Shown one piece after another: positions 37,142-45,299 of a DNA stretch of 64,000 nucleotides. The position numbers and the translations under genes were made by a program. Position 1 is the first letter of the stretch; the number at the start of each line of letters is the position of its first letter. The notes under the pieces were generated by a model. That model did no database searches, was not told the DNA's origin, and worked only from the letters and a program-made list of their open reading frames with translations. The DNA lies in assembly GCF_036924525.1 (NCBI RefSeq), contig NZ_JAZHRU010000001.1, positions 3,439,001 through 3,503,000 of the forward strand, written 5' to 3'. This DNA comes from Bradyrhizobium sp. AZCC 1719 (GTDB lineage Bacteria > Pseudomonadota > Alphaproteobacteria > Rhizobiales > Xanthobacteraceae).

Positions 37142-37288
37142 GTACTGTCCCCAAATGTCGGCGGACTATATCAGGCTGTGCGGGGGGCAAAGAACTAATT
37201 CGGCTGGTCCGCCTCCCACGGCCGGGAGGGCGGAATTCGCCCGATATTCCCGATTGTTGCGCGAAGCCCGAAAGGCCAGACGGCAGCG

Positions 37289-37540
37289 TTACTGCACGTC
37301 GAGCGGCTCGGTCCCCGTGACCTGGCCGTTCGCATCGGTCGTGATCTTGTCGACGCGGGCCTCCGCCTGCCGCAGCAATTCTTCGCAGCGGCGCTTGAGC
37401 GCCTCGCCACGTTCGTAGATCGCGACCGATTCCTCCAGCGGCACCTTGCCGTCCTCGAGCCGTTTCACGATCGATTCAAGCTCCTCGATCGCCCGCTCGA
37501 AGGAGAGTTTTTTGACGTCCATCTGGTTATTTTCGGCCAT
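37289..37540 (-). CDS. xseB: Exodeoxyribonuclease VII small subunit
   Basis: 83 residues. Small subunit of the nuclease that degrades single-stranded DNA; the family core LSFERAIEELESIVKRLEDGKVPLEESVAIYERGEALKRRCEELLRQAEARVDKI is complete. The large subunit XseA is encoded elsewhere. It follows the HDAC-like gene by about 126 bp. Confidence 0.95.
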   Translation of the reverse strand: MAENNQMDVKKLSFERAIEELESIVKRLEDGKVPLEESVAIYERGEALKRRCEELLRQAEARVDKITTDANGQVTGTEPLDVQ

Positions 37541-37666
37541 ATCGAGTTCCCGAATGCGCCCCGTTCAGGCACGGAATCTATAGCGTTTCAAGCGAAGTGG
37601 GTACCGGCTACGCGCGAAGAAAACGCGTCAAAACAAAGGGCTTTGCGGATCTATTGTGGCGGAGAT

Positions 37667-38593
37667 TTACGCGCCCATCAGCGCTGTGACATGCGCCGCC
37701 ACCGACTCTTTCAGCCCCTGCAGGTCGTAGCCGCCCTCCAGCACCGAGACAACCCGTCCGCCGGCGCTTTGGTCCGCCACATCCATCAGCTTGCGGGTGA
37801 CCCAGCCGAAATCGTCCGCCTTCAGGTTGAGCGAGGCCAGCGGATCGCGGTAATGCGCGTCGAAGCCGGCGGAGATGATGATCAGTTCCGGCGAGAACTT
37901 CTGCAATTGCGGCAGGATCAGGTTTTCGAACGCGGCGCGGAATTTTGCGCTGCCGTCTTCGGAAGCCAGCGGTGCATTGACGATGGTGTCATGCTCGCCG
38001 CGCTCGCCGCTGGCGCCGGTGCCCGGAAACAGCGGCATCTGGTGCGTCGAGCAATACATCACGGTCGGATCGTGCCAGAAGATGTCCTGCGTGCCATTGC
38101 CGTGATGGACGTCGAAATCGACGATCGCGGCGTGGCCAATGCCGTATTTGCGCTGGGCGTGACGTGCGGCGATGGCGACATTGTCGAAGAAGCAGAAGCC
38201 CATCGGCTTCGAGACCTCGGCATGGTGACCGGGCGGGCGCACCGCCACGAAGGCGTTCTGGTGGGTTCCGGACATCACCGCATCCGTCGCCGCCACCGCG
38301 CCGCCGACGCCGCGCATCACCGCTTCCCAGGTGCCCGGCGACATCGAGGTGTCGCCGTCGATATAGATCATCCCGCTCTGAGGGGCGATGTGGCGGAGTT
38401 CGCCGATATAATGTTCGCCATGGCACAGCGTCACGGAATCCAGATTGCCTTCCGGCGCATCGCCACGCGAGAGCGGTTTGAAACGCTCTTCCCCCAGCAC
38501 CTCGGCAACCGCGCGCAGCCGGTCGGGGCGCTCGGGGTGCCCCGGAGGCGTGACATGGTCGAGACAGGCGGTATGGGTCAGAAGCAGCGTCAT
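37667..38593 (-). CDS. Histone-deacetylase-family amidohydrolase
   Basis: 308 residues. Zinc amidohydrolase of the acetoin-utilisation/acetylpolyamine-deacetylase class: [25 protein letters not shown] near residue 118, the metal site [15 protein letters not shown] near 155, and [15 protein letters not shown] near 240. Substrates in bacteria include acetyl-polyamines and acetyl-lysine, not defined here. The gene order of this gene, xseB and then dxs is a familiar one in Bradyrhizobiaceae. Confidence 0.92.
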   Translation of the reverse strand: MTLLLTHTACLDHVTPPGHPERPDRLRAVAEVLGEERFKPLSRGDAPEGNLDSVTLCHGEHYIGELRHIAPQSGMIYIDGDTSMSPGTWEAVMRGVGGAVAATDAVMSGTHQNAFVAVRPPGHHAEVSKPMGFCFFDNVAIAARHAQRKYGIGHAAIVDFDVHHGNGTQDIFWHDPTVMYCSTHQMPLFPGTGASGERGEHDTIVNAPLASEDGSAKFRAAFENLILPQLQKFSPELIIISAGFDAHYRDPLASLNLKADDFGWVTRKLMDVADQSAGGRVVSVLEGGYDLQGLKESVAAHVTALMGA

Positions 38594-38643
38594 GCAAAAA
38601 TCCTGGCGTATAAGGAACGCACCGGTAAGGATCGGCTAATCTA

Positions 38644-38686
38644 GGCTCTTAAGAGCCGCTCGGAAAGGCCTCCGGCCTTTCGGCTC
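38644..38686. terminator. Complex hairpin region after the nucleotidase gene
   Basis: GGCTCTTAAGAGCC (38644-38657) is a perfect palindrome. Next to it GAAAGGCC (38663-38670) pairs with GGCCTTTC (38674-38681) around TCC, and GAGCCG (38653-38658) pairs with CGGCTC (38681-38686). Two folds are mutually exclusive. It overlaps the stop of the minus-strand nucleotidase gene. Confidence 0.55.
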
Positions 38687-40349
38687 AGTTGATCCTGGTG
38701 ATGCGATCGGCAGCGGTCGGGCTGACCGGGCTGTTTGCCGCAAAATAGGCGTGTAGCGCGTCGACATCATAGATGCCGACCTGCGGCGCGGTTCCTTGCG
38801 TGAGCACGGTGAAACCGTCGCCGCCGACGAAAAGGAAATTGTTGACGGTGACGCGATAGCTCGCGGCCGGATCGACCGGTTGCCCGTTCAGCAACATCCG
38901 CTCCGGCAGCACACGCTCGCCGTCAGGCTTGGTCGCGTCCCACGCATAGGTAAATCCCTTCGACACCTGCAGGATCCGCGGGCGCTTCGGATCGAGCCAT
39001 TGCTGCTCCAGCATGTCCTTGATCTGCTTGCCCGTCAGCGTCAACGTCACCAGTTGATTGCGGAACGGCTGGCTGGCGAACACGTCCCCATAGGTCACCG
39101 CGCCATCTTCCTTGCGCGTTACGTCGGCGCGCACGCCGCCGGGATTGGTGAAGGCGATGACCGCGCCGCCTTTCGTCTCGCTGCTGGTCGCGGCCAGTTG
39201 CGCATCGGCGATGATGTCGCCGAGCGGGCTTTCGCCGGCAGCATTGGGCACGCGCGACAGCGTTGCCGTCACCGAGCCCGCAGGACGGTTGGCGATCGGC
39301 GCGGCCAGCCGGTCATAGGATTCGATCAGCGCGGTCTGTTGCGCATCCTTCGCCAGCGTTGCGGTGCGGACGATGGTGTTGTCGGCCTTGGCGCTGATGA
39401 CGTCGCGCGTAACAGGGTCGAGCTTGAGATCGATCGCGGTGACCAGCGTGCCGTATTTGTCGCCTGATGTAACGAGCCGTCCATCGATCTCGCAGACATA
39501 GGCGCGATGAGTATGGCCGGAGACCACGACATCCACCGCCTTGTCGAATTTTTTCACGATATCGACGATCGGCCCCGAAACGCCAGGGCATTCGTTGTAA
39601 TCGCCGGTCGGCAATCCGCCTTCGTGGATCAGGACGACGATCGCCTCGGCGCCGCGCGCCTTCAGTTCCGGGATCAGCGCGTTCACCGTATCCGCCTCGT
39701 CGCGGAATTCGAGATCGGCAACGCCGACAGGTGCAACGAGGCCAGGGGTGCCCTTCAAGGTCAGGCCGATGAAGGCAACCGGGATGCCGTCGAACGCGCG
39801 GATTTCATATGGAGGAAACACGGTCTTGCCGCTGCTCTTCTCGATCGTGCTGGCGGCGAGATAGCGGAATTTCGCGCCAGTAAACGGGTGCGGCCCCTGG
39901 CATTTGTCGACCGGATGGCAGCCGCCATTCTGTATGCGCAAGAGTTCGTCCTTGCCCTCGTCGAACTCATGATTGCCGACGGAGGAAAGCGCCAGCCCCA
40001 TCATCGACAGCGCTTCGATCGTCGGCTCGTCATGGAACATCGCGGACAGGAATGGGCTGGCGCCGATCAAGTCGCCGGCCGCGACGAAGATCGAGTTCTT
40101 GTGCCCGCCGCGAAGCTGGCGCACCAGCGTCGCCATATGCTCGGCGCCGCCGGCCTCGACGGTAATCTTCTTCGCCCTGTCTTCGGGATCGGTGATCGTG
40201 ATCCCGCCCGGCGGCGGACGAAGGTAGCCGTGAAAATCGTTGATCGCGAGAATGCGCAGGTCGACGGGGGCGGGTGTCTGGGCGAGCGATGATGCGGCAA
40301 GCGCCAGCATGATCGCGAAGGCAAGGATGGGACGAAGGAGGGGGATCAT
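38685..40349 (-). CDS. Exported 5'-nucleotidase / UshA-family metallophosphoesterase
   Basis: 554 residues. Signal peptide about 1-23 (FAIMLALAASSLAQ). The N-terminal metallophosphatase domain has NDFHGYL (about residue 37), GDLIGASPF, GNHEFDEG (about 125) and GHTHRAY (about 280); the C-terminal 5'-nucleotidase domain starts near residue 360 (GDIIADAQLAA, FTNPGGVRADV, NNFLFVGGDGFTVL substrate pocket). It hydrolyses nucleotides or UDP-sugars in the periplasm and supplies phosphate or nucleosides. Confidence 0.9.
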   Translation of the reverse strand: MIPLLRPILAFAIMLALAASSLAQTPAPVDLRILAINDFHGYLRPPPGGITITDPEDRAKKITVEAGGAEHMATLVRQLRGGHKNSIFVAAGDLIGASPFLSAMFHDEPTIEALSMMGLALSSVGNHEFDEGKDELLRIQNGGCHPVDKCQGPHPFTGAKFRYLAASTIEKSSGKTVFPPYEIRAFDGIPVAFIGLTLKGTPGLVAPVGVADLEFRDEADTVNALIPELKARGAEAIVVLIHEGGLPTGDYNECPGVSGPIVDIVKKFDKAVDVVVSGHTHRAYVCEIDGRLVTSGDKYGTLVTAIDLKLDPVTRDVISAKADNTIVRTATLAKDAQQTALIESYDRLAAPIANRPAGSVTATLSRVPNAAGESPLGDIIADAQLAATSSETKGGAVIAFTNPGGVRADVTRKEDGAVTYGDVFASQPFRNQLVTLTLTGKQIKDMLEQQWLDPKRPRILQVSKGFTYAWDATKPDGERVLPERMLLNGQPVDPAASYRVTVNNFLFVGGDGFTVLTQGTAPQVGIYDVDALHAYFAANSPVSPTAADRITRIN

Positions 40350-40383
40350 GACACTGACATTGGTAGGTAGCTTGGTGTTTCCC

Positions 40384-40461
40384 CGTCATTGCGAGCGTAG
40401 CGAAGCAATCCATGGCGCCGCATAAAGAAGAATGGATTGCTTCGCTGCGCTCGCAATGACG
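40384..40461. repeat. Dispersed inverted repeat, GTCATTGCGAGCG family
   Basis: Outer 30-nt arms begin CGTCATTGCGAGCGTAGCGA and the far arm ends GCGCTCGCAATGACG; they pair with a single mismatch. A separate family from the CTCGAGATTCCGGG elements. It lies in the divergent gap between the nucleotidase and VOC genes, whose promoters must lie around it. Confidence 0.85.
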
Positions 40462-40578
40462 GTGTCGGGATTTCGGGCGGCGATGCTGCCGCTGGCCAAT
40501 TATTCGGCCCCATCCTACATGATCCGGCAGAAGGCCCAACTGTCCCAGGCGATTTTTCGTGACTACAAGGATAACGCA

Positions 40579-41532
40579 ATGCAGCTAGGCGGAATTCATC
40601 ACCTGACCGCGATCTCGGCGAAGCCGCGGGAGAATTTGGCGTTTTACACCGGCCTGCTCGGCATGCGGCTGGTGAAGAAGACCGTCAACCAGGACGACGT
40701 CAGCGCCTATCACCTGTTCTATGCGGACGGCAAAGCCAATCCCGGCACCGACCTCACCTTCTTCGATTTTCCCGCCGCGCCCGAGCGGCGCGGAACCAAC
40801 TCGATCTCGCGCACCGGGCTGCGCGTCGCCGGCGAGAAGACCCTCGGCTACTGGCGGGATCGCCTCAAGGAGGCGGGCGCGGCGACCCGCGATATCATCG
40901 AAGTCGATGGCCGCCTGACGCTGCCGTTCGAGGACGGCGAGGGGCAGCGGCTGGTGCTGGTCGACGATGGCGGTGTGGGGCCGGCCTCGCCTTGGGAGCG
41001 CAGCCCGGTGCCATCAGAGCACCAGATCCGCGGCCTCGGTCCGATCGTGCTGACCGTGCACGAGCTGTCGCGCATCGCCTTCGTGCTGACCGAGGTCATG
41101 AACATGCGCCGCGTGCGCGAATATGCCGCCCACGGCGCGGAGATTCATGTATTCGAGATGGGCGAGGCAAAGGGAGAGAGTAGCCCCGCCGCGGAGCTGC
41201 ATGTGCTCGAAGACAAGGCCTCGCCAATCGCCCGCCAGGGCGCCGGCGGTGTGCACCATGTCGCGTTCCGTACCCCCGATGAGACGCAGTACCACGCCTG
41301 GACGCAGCGGCTGAACGAGCTCCGCATCCCCAACAGCGGCGAGATCGACCGCTTCTATTTCCGCAGCCTCTATTTCCGCGAGCCCAACGGCATCCTGTTC
41401 GAGATCGCCACCGACGGCCCGGGCTTTGCGACGGATGAGCCGATGGAAGCGCTCGGCGAGAAACTGGCGCTGCCGCCATTCCTCGAGCCGCGGCGGGCGG
41501 AGATCGAGGCGGGGCTAAAGCCGATTTCGTAA
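40579..41532 (+). CDS. Ring-cleaving dioxygenase-like VOC-superfamily protein
   Basis: 317 residues, two vicinal-oxygen-chelate modules. [37 protein letters not shown] starts the first; the second begins near residue 148 ([14 protein letters not shown]) and has [14 protein letters not shown], with metal His residues in HHLTAI and HHVAF and Glu in [18 protein letters not shown]. It is related to MhqO/LinE-type hydroquinone dioxygenases; the true substrate is unknown. The ATG at 40579 has AAGGA upstream; the frame to 40432 lies in the palindromic element. Confidence 0.88.
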   Translation: MQLGGIHHLTAISAKPRENLAFYTGLLGMRLVKKTVNQDDVSAYHLFYADGKANPGTDLTFFDFPAAPERRGTNSISRTGLRVAGEKTLGYWRDRLKEAGAATRDIIEVDGRLTLPFEDGEGQRLVLVDDGGVGPASPWERSPVPSEHQIRGLGPIVLTVHELSRIAFVLTEVMNMRRVREYAAHGAEIHVFEMGEAKGESSPAAELHVLEDKASPIARQGAGGVHHVAFRTPDETQYHAWTQRLNELRIPNSGEIDRFYFRSLYFREPNGILFEIATDGPGFATDEPMEALGEKLALPPFLEPRRAEIEAGLKPIS

Positions 41533-41537
41533 TTTCG

Positions 41538-41618
41538 TAGGATGGGTGGAGCGAAGCGATACCCATCACTGTCATACGCTGTGTTTGATGGGTATCGCTG
41601 CGCTCCACCCATTCTGCG
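41538..41618. repeat. Dispersed inverted repeat, GGATGGGTGGAGCGAAGCGATACCC family (AGCGATACCCATCA)
   Basis: The left arm (41538-41569) and right arm (41587-41618) pair over about 30 bp with two mismatches, with TGATGGGTATCGCTGCGCTCC in the right arm. A third element family. It marks the edge between the VOC gene and the accessory stretch. Confidence 0.82.
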
Positions 41619-41678
41619 GGCTAGCTGCCTGTATGTGTATAATATCCTCGATCCATACACATCCTGTCGAGACTGGTC

Positions 41679-41881
41679 ATGCGCACCATATCGAAATCGA
41701 CGACGCGTTGATGGCCGAAGCGCAGAAAGCCTCTGGCCAGAAAACCAAGAAGCAGACGGTAGAACAGGCGCTGCGCCTGATGATCAGGCTGCGCGGGCAG
41801 CAGGACGTCGGTGCGGCTTTTGGCAAGTACCGCTGGCGCGGCAACCTCGCCCGTAGTCGTAAGGGGCAAGGGGCTGGGTGA
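41679..41881 (+). pseudogene. vapB: VapB-type antitoxin gene, frameshifted at codon 4
   Basis: The coding part reads IEIDDALMAEAQKASGQKTKKQTVEQALRLMIRL and on, a VapB antitoxin of the MRT-x-IEIDD type that binds DNA as a ribbon-helix-helix and neutralises a PIN toxin. The expected start ATGCGCACC at 41679 is one base short of the frame: ACC-AAT-ATC has become ACC-AT-ATC, so translation from that start stops after 10 codons. No other good in-frame start exists upstream. The ORF continues downstream intact to the stop at 41879-41881, which overlaps the vapC start. Confidence 0.75.
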
Positions 41882-41961
41882 TCGCTGCCGACGGCAGCGT
41901 CTGGATCGACTTCCTCAACGGCCGCAATGCGGCCCATGTCCGGCGATTGCGCGCAAGCTGA
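41878..41961 (+). pseudogene. vapC: VapC-type PIN toxin fragment
   Basis: It starts GTG in a GTGA overlap with the vapB stop and reads VIAADGSVWIDFLNGRNAAHV then RRLRAS before a stop, 27 residues. This is only the first strand and helix of a PIN domain, including the first metal-binding Asp; the rest is gone, so no RNase activity is possible. Together with the frameshifted vapB it is a decayed toxin-antitoxin pair. Confidence 0.7.
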
Positions 41962-41984
41962 GTTCGGTTCAGCGCCGTAGTGAT

Positions 41985-42122
41985 ATGTTCCCCGACGCTG
42001 CAACAGACGATCCTCGTTTGCTTTATTGGAATACGTGCCTAGACTTTTTCACTGCTTGGCAGTTCTTTCGACTAGGCATTCAGGAGGATGGCACAATACG
42101 AGTTCTCGCAGATCAAGAATAA
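41985..42122 (+). CDS. Possible 45-residue hypothetical protein
   Basis: MFPDAATDDPRLLYWNTCLD at the N-terminus and a polar end GTIRVLADQE. It is acidic, aromatic-rich and AT-rich. No ribosome site is visible before the ATG, and the protein ends 4 bp before the convergent gene. It may be a true small gene or a fragment of a longer protein brought in with the decayed toxin pair. Low certainty. Confidence 0.25.
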   Translation: MFPDAATDDPRLLYWNTCLDFFTAWQFFRLGIQEDGTIRVLADQE

Positions 42123-42126
42123 AACC

Positions 42127-42861
42127 TCACCGTGGAATACGCTTCGTGCGCGGCAAGTCTGTAGATTTATGAAATACGACTTTGGACTTCCGCCGTCGCC
42201 CTTTTGCCGGCTTCTCAGCGACTTGCGTGCCCTCCGGTAGCGGAAGCCTGGGAGCAACTGGTGGCAATGCCACTTTCATGACCGCTCCGCTGACAAGATG
42301 CTCGTCGTCGAGTTCAGGAACTGCCTCCGACATACCCTCCAAGAGTTTGGCGCGCTCTTCGCCCGTCAGATCCTTTTCAGCTTCCGCCGCCAGCCGCTGT
42401 ATTTCTCTCAGCAGCGGTCGCGCTGTCTCCAGGGGTACTTTGGCAACTCGCAATTGCTCGACCCTTTCGACGAGTTCTTTCAACTTGCCGGACGCTTTAT
42501 ATCGCTTCTCAACGCGCTTCACCTGACGAGGGTTCGCCTTGGCGATGTCTGGTACAGTCTCCGCCATTGTTTTTAGGAAGCTGACGCTCGACTCGTACGT
42601 AGAAATGACCTGCTCTTTGAAGCCCTTCCAGTCGGCCATGTGGCCATAAATCAAATCGAGTGCGAGGATGGCCTGCATCACTCGAACTTTGATCTTCGCC
42701 GAGCCGGCGATAATGGTGACTTCGACCGTGACGCCGCCGCCGTAATTCTGCAGCGCCGCCCCGATCGCCATTTCATGAACGTGCTCCCCCAGCCGCTGAT
42801 ACTCGTCTTCCGACGCCTCATACGGGTCCAGACGAACGTACAACTCCGCTAGGCTCGCCAT
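42127..42861 (-). CDS. Unknown protein, third gene of HEPN/membrane unit
   Basis: 244 residues. I do not recognise it. The N-terminal third has a hydrophobic beta-rich segment (GGGVTVEVTIIAGSAKIKVR) followed by VMQAILALDLIYGHMADWKGFKEQV, which can be a short amphipathic or membrane-touching helix pair. The middle is charged and coiled (RYKASGKLKELVERVEQLRV), and the C-terminus is Lys/Arg-rich (GRRRKSKVVF). ATG 42861 with GGGGTGGGG upstream is preferred to GTG 42876. It is 135 bp after the HEPN-like gene on the same strand and probably cotranscribed. Confidence 0.6.
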   Translation of the reverse strand: MASLAELYVRLDPYEASEDEYQRLGEHVHEMAIGAALQNYGGGVTVEVTIIAGSAKIKVRVMQAILALDLIYGHMADWKGFKEQVISTYESSVSFLKTMAETVPDIAKANPRQVKRVEKRYKASGKLKELVERVEQLRVAKVPLETARPLLREIQRLAAEAEKDLTGEERAKLLEGMSEAVPELDDEHLVSGAVMKVALPPVAPRLPLPEGTQVAEKPAKGRRRKSKVVFHKSTDLPRTKRIPR

Positions 42862-42996
42862 CCCCGCTATCCCCACCCCATTTCATTTGCCCTTCAATCG
42901 GCATGGTACAGTATTCAAGAGAAGGATAAGGCGCAGAGTTCCAGTAACTGGAGCCTTCCGCGCCTTCTCGGATCGCGTTTGGCGTCGCGTGAGCCG

Positions 42997-43461
42997 CTAC
43001 TTCTGACCTCCACTGCTGAGCTTTTCCGTCGCAGCGACCACCTCGCTCCCGCATTGATTAAATGCGCTGGAGATCATCTGATTTTCGGTCATTCCCTCGA
43101 TGTACTTCTTCTGCTCAGGCGTATTGGCCGCAATGAGAGCTCTGCGGAGATCGTCAATTCGTTCACCAATGGTGCCATGCTTATCGCCGTGGGCGACCGC
43201 GTTCCGCAGATCGTTGCCCGCTTCAACGAGATACCAGAACTTCTGATCGAGCTCCCGTATCAAGAGCTTCTGGGCTACGTCGACTTTGCCGTTGAACGTT
43301 CGTCCCCTTATGCGTCGTCGCGCCTTTTTCAGAAGACCATTTAGAAAATCCTCGAAGGCGAGGTGGCCTTTTAGAACGGTGAGCATCCGTTCGTTGTAGC
43401 TCGCGACACGGGCGAGCATTTTCTCATGTGCTTCAGCCAAGCGCGGATCATCTGTCCTCAT
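42997..43461 (-). CDS. HEPN-like protein with R-x4-H motif
   Basis: 154 residues, all-helical in appearance. The segment VEAGNDLRNAVAHGDKHG (near residue 80-100) has the R-x4-H motif of HEPN ribonucleases or their inactive relatives. The N-terminus (MLTVLKGHLAFEDFLNGLLKKARRR) is also typical of HEPN helices. Such proteins are often toxins or RNA-cutting effectors in conflict systems. It overlaps the preceding 3-helix membrane gene by ATGA, so the pair is translationally coupled. Confidence 0.6.
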   Translation of the reverse strand: MRTDDPRLAEAHEKMLARVASYNERMLTVLKGHLAFEDFLNGLLKKARRRIRGRTFNGKVDVAQKLLIRELDQKFWYLVEAGNDLRNAVAHGDKHGTIGERIDDLRRALIAANTPEQKKYIEGMTENQMISSAFNQCGSEVVAATEKLSSGGQK

Positions 43462-44051
43462 CGGGTGCTCCCGATCATTTGGACCTGCGTCGGTTTAGAT
43501 GACGGCAGGACGACTTTGCCCTGCTGCACCATGACTGAGTAGATCAGTAGGGCGGCGAAGGCGGCGAATGCCAGGAAGTAGACCGCGCCGACCAAGCAGC
43601 TATGGCCGCGGACAAACTTGAAGCGTCGCCCCTCGTTCTCTGCCTCTTCGGTCGTCAGCACACCTTTGAACGTGGACCCGTTTTCTGTAATTGCCCGAAA
43701 GTCAGTGAATAGAAGTTGGGCTTCGATGAGCCGGATGGTCCGCTCGCTCAGTCGAATAAGCTGGCGGTTTCGGCAGTCCAGCCCAAAGAAGATGATTGCT
43801 AGAATAGCACCGGCACACGAAGCAATCTGGCCCGGCATGAACCCGACCAAGTCCCGCTCTTTGAACAGGTAGAAGCACCCGCCGAACATGAACGGCGCAA
43901 GGATGATGAAGAAGTGGAATAGCTGCGTGCGCTGCTTCGCGTGAAAGTCGAAATAGCGCCACGACAGCTCGAAGCGCATCTTCTCAAATTCCATTGTCGC
44001 CCGCGCGTCCTCCGGCGGAGTGGCGCGGCCCAGTATCTCAGCCAATTGCAT
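43458..44051 (-). CDS. Three-helix membrane protein, SLATT/RipA-like
   Basis: 197 residues from the ATG at 44051 (MQLAEILG). Hydrophobic segments: LFHFFIILAPFMFGGCFYLF (about 43-62), a second beginning GQIASCAGAILAIIFFGLD (about 70-90), and VGAVYFLAFAAFAALLIYSV (about 160-182). The first two are followed by LDCRNRQLIRLSERTIRLIEAQL, an amphipathic charged helix like those in small conflict-system membrane proteins (SLATT or RipA-like). Family is inference. It is first in a minus-strand unit with the HEPN-like and unknown genes and divergent from the gene at 44431. Confidence 0.55.
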   Translation of the reverse strand: MQLAEILGRATPPEDARATMEFEKMRFELSWRYFDFHAKQRTQLFHFFIILAPFMFGGCFYLFKERDLVGFMPGQIASCAGAILAIIFFGLDCRNRQLIRLSERTIRLIEAQLLFTDFRAITENGSTFKGVLTTEEAENEGRRFKFVRGHSCLVGAVYFLAFAAFAALLIYSVMVQQGKVVLPSSKPTQVQMIGSTR

Positions 44052-44430
44052 TTTCGACCCCCTACAATTTTTACGATATTGCACGCTTCACGGGGAAAAT
44101 GAAGTGGGCAGTTCTTTTTTGCTGTCGGCGGTCCCGTGGGCATCCAACGGCACGGGCTCTATCGAGCGCTGCATTGGGCTCGCTCACGAGCTCGGCGGTC
44201 ACGTAATGACGGCAGAGGAGGCGGGATTTATCTGCAACATCAAGTCACCGAATTACGCGAATTACGGTGACAGTGCACTAAACATTCCGGCCCGATTACG
44301 TGCACAGTCACCGCAATTGCGAAATCACGCCCGCGATGCTTAAGGCGGGTGTGGATACGATTTGCGAAATCTGTGGGGTTTGTGGGGCGGACATTGCGCC
44401 AGACGTTGCCCGTGACGTATTTCTCGCTAT
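44052..44430. other. Divergent intergenic region between the membrane-protein unit and a hypothetical gene
   Basis: 379 bp. A short frame at 44240-44503 is on the antisense strand and not supported. Apart from a triple-arm palindrome at 44244-44318 nothing else is recognised. It probably holds both promoters. Confidence 0.4.
44244..44318. promoter_or_regulatory. Triple GTCACCG/CGGTGAC palindrome, candidate operator or attenuator
   Basis: GTCACCG at 44244-44250, CGGTGAC at 44265-44271, and GTCACC at 44307-44312. The left and middle arms pair (GTCACCG-N14-CGGTGAC). The middle and right arms pair over 19 nt with two mismatches (44260-44278 with 44300-44318). The two folds exclude each other. 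The spacing of nearby AATT words is regular. It lies between divergent genes and about 110 bp from the start at 44431. Confidence 0.55.
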
Positions 44431-45066
44431 GTGCGCGCAAAAAGACCCAGAGGCGAACTGATCCAACTCCTGAGCGAGCAGCGGCAGGCTCTTGCCGCTT
44501 CATGCGAGGGCTATGACAAGGGCAACGAATGGGAGGCGGCCCGACTCGCGACCGCCGTCTTCACCCTGGTTCACGATGGTGGATCGATTGTATCGCTACT
44601 GACGCAGTTGGGATTGCGGTCTGGCCTGCGGTTCGTTTCGACCGGAAGATATCCAAGCCCTCCGAATATGGAGGTTGCGTTTTCCTCACCGCCTCTTACG
44701 GGTTTCATGGGCGGACTGGGCGGAATGAGATGCGTTCCGCGGTTTGTCGGTGGGAAAGACCCGCCGCCGACCCTCGTCCGATTTGAGACTTGGTGGACAA
44801 AGGAAGATGTCGAGCGCAGCCACTCTGCCGGAGCGCCACAGCTAACCCGAAGGCGGCTTGTATTTGCGCTCAGGCACCAAGATGGCGGAAGCCACGTTGG
44901 AGAGTTGACAGACTCTGCCTATGTCCGCCTGAAGGCAGGGGCTGGCATGTTTGGGAATTCTGCTGACGGCTCACCAAGGGCTATGATTGAAGCCGCCTCG
45001 GCAGCAATGAGGCAGATGGCTTGGGAAGTCACAGAAACGCTTGAACAGCTAGGCGAGATCAAATGA
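44431..45066 (+). CDS. Conserved hypothetical protein with DGGSHV motif
   Basis: 211 residues from GTG 44431; no good ribosome site, so the start is uncertain. The N-terminus (ELIQLLSEQRQALAASCEGY) and VHDGGSIVSLLTQLGL are followed by a segment with MRCVPRFVGGKDPPPTLVRFETWWTKEDV, then LTRRRLVFALRHQDGGSHVGELTDSAYVRL. I recognise the shape as a widespread uncharacterised family in which the DGGSHV-type motif is conserved; the function is unknown. It is divergent from the three-gene membrane/HEPN unit, so it may be functionally linked. Confidence 0.55.
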   Translation: MRAKRPRGELIQLLSEQRQALAASCEGYDKGNEWEAARLATAVFTLVHDGGSIVSLLTQLGLRSGLRFVSTGRYPSPPNMEVAFSSPPLTGFMGGLGGMRCVPRFVGGKDPPPTLVRFETWWTKEDVERSHSAGAPQLTRRRLVFALRHQDGGSHVGELTDSAYVRLKAGAGMFGNSADGSPRAMIEAASAAMRQMAWEVTETLEQLGEIK

Positions 45067-45173
45067 CAGCCAAGGCCAAAGAAGAAATCGAATTACACCC
45101 CGAATTGCGGCACAAGCGCAAATTCGTGCAGCGGCGTGCGACAAACCGGCCCAACGGGGCAAATCACTTCTGA
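45063..45173 (+). CDS. 36-residue basic peptide overlapping the previous gene by ATGA
   Basis: MTAKAKEEIELHPELRHKRK then a basic end. The ATG overlaps the preceding stop (ATGA) and has GGCGAG seven nucleotides upstream, so translational coupling is possible. It could equally be a remnant of a longer MTAKAKEEIELHP-type small protein. Low certainty. Confidence 0.35.
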   Translation: MTAKAKEEIELHPELRHKRKFVQRRATNRPNGANHF

Positions 45174-45299
45174 TTTTCAGAAATCGTGTCAAGCCCCGGA
45201 AACAAAAATATTCCGCTTTCGTTCTCGCCCAAATCACCGGCATAACTCCGCTTGTCTCACGGCAGATGAGGGGCGCTTCGCGATCGTCACGAACGTGCG

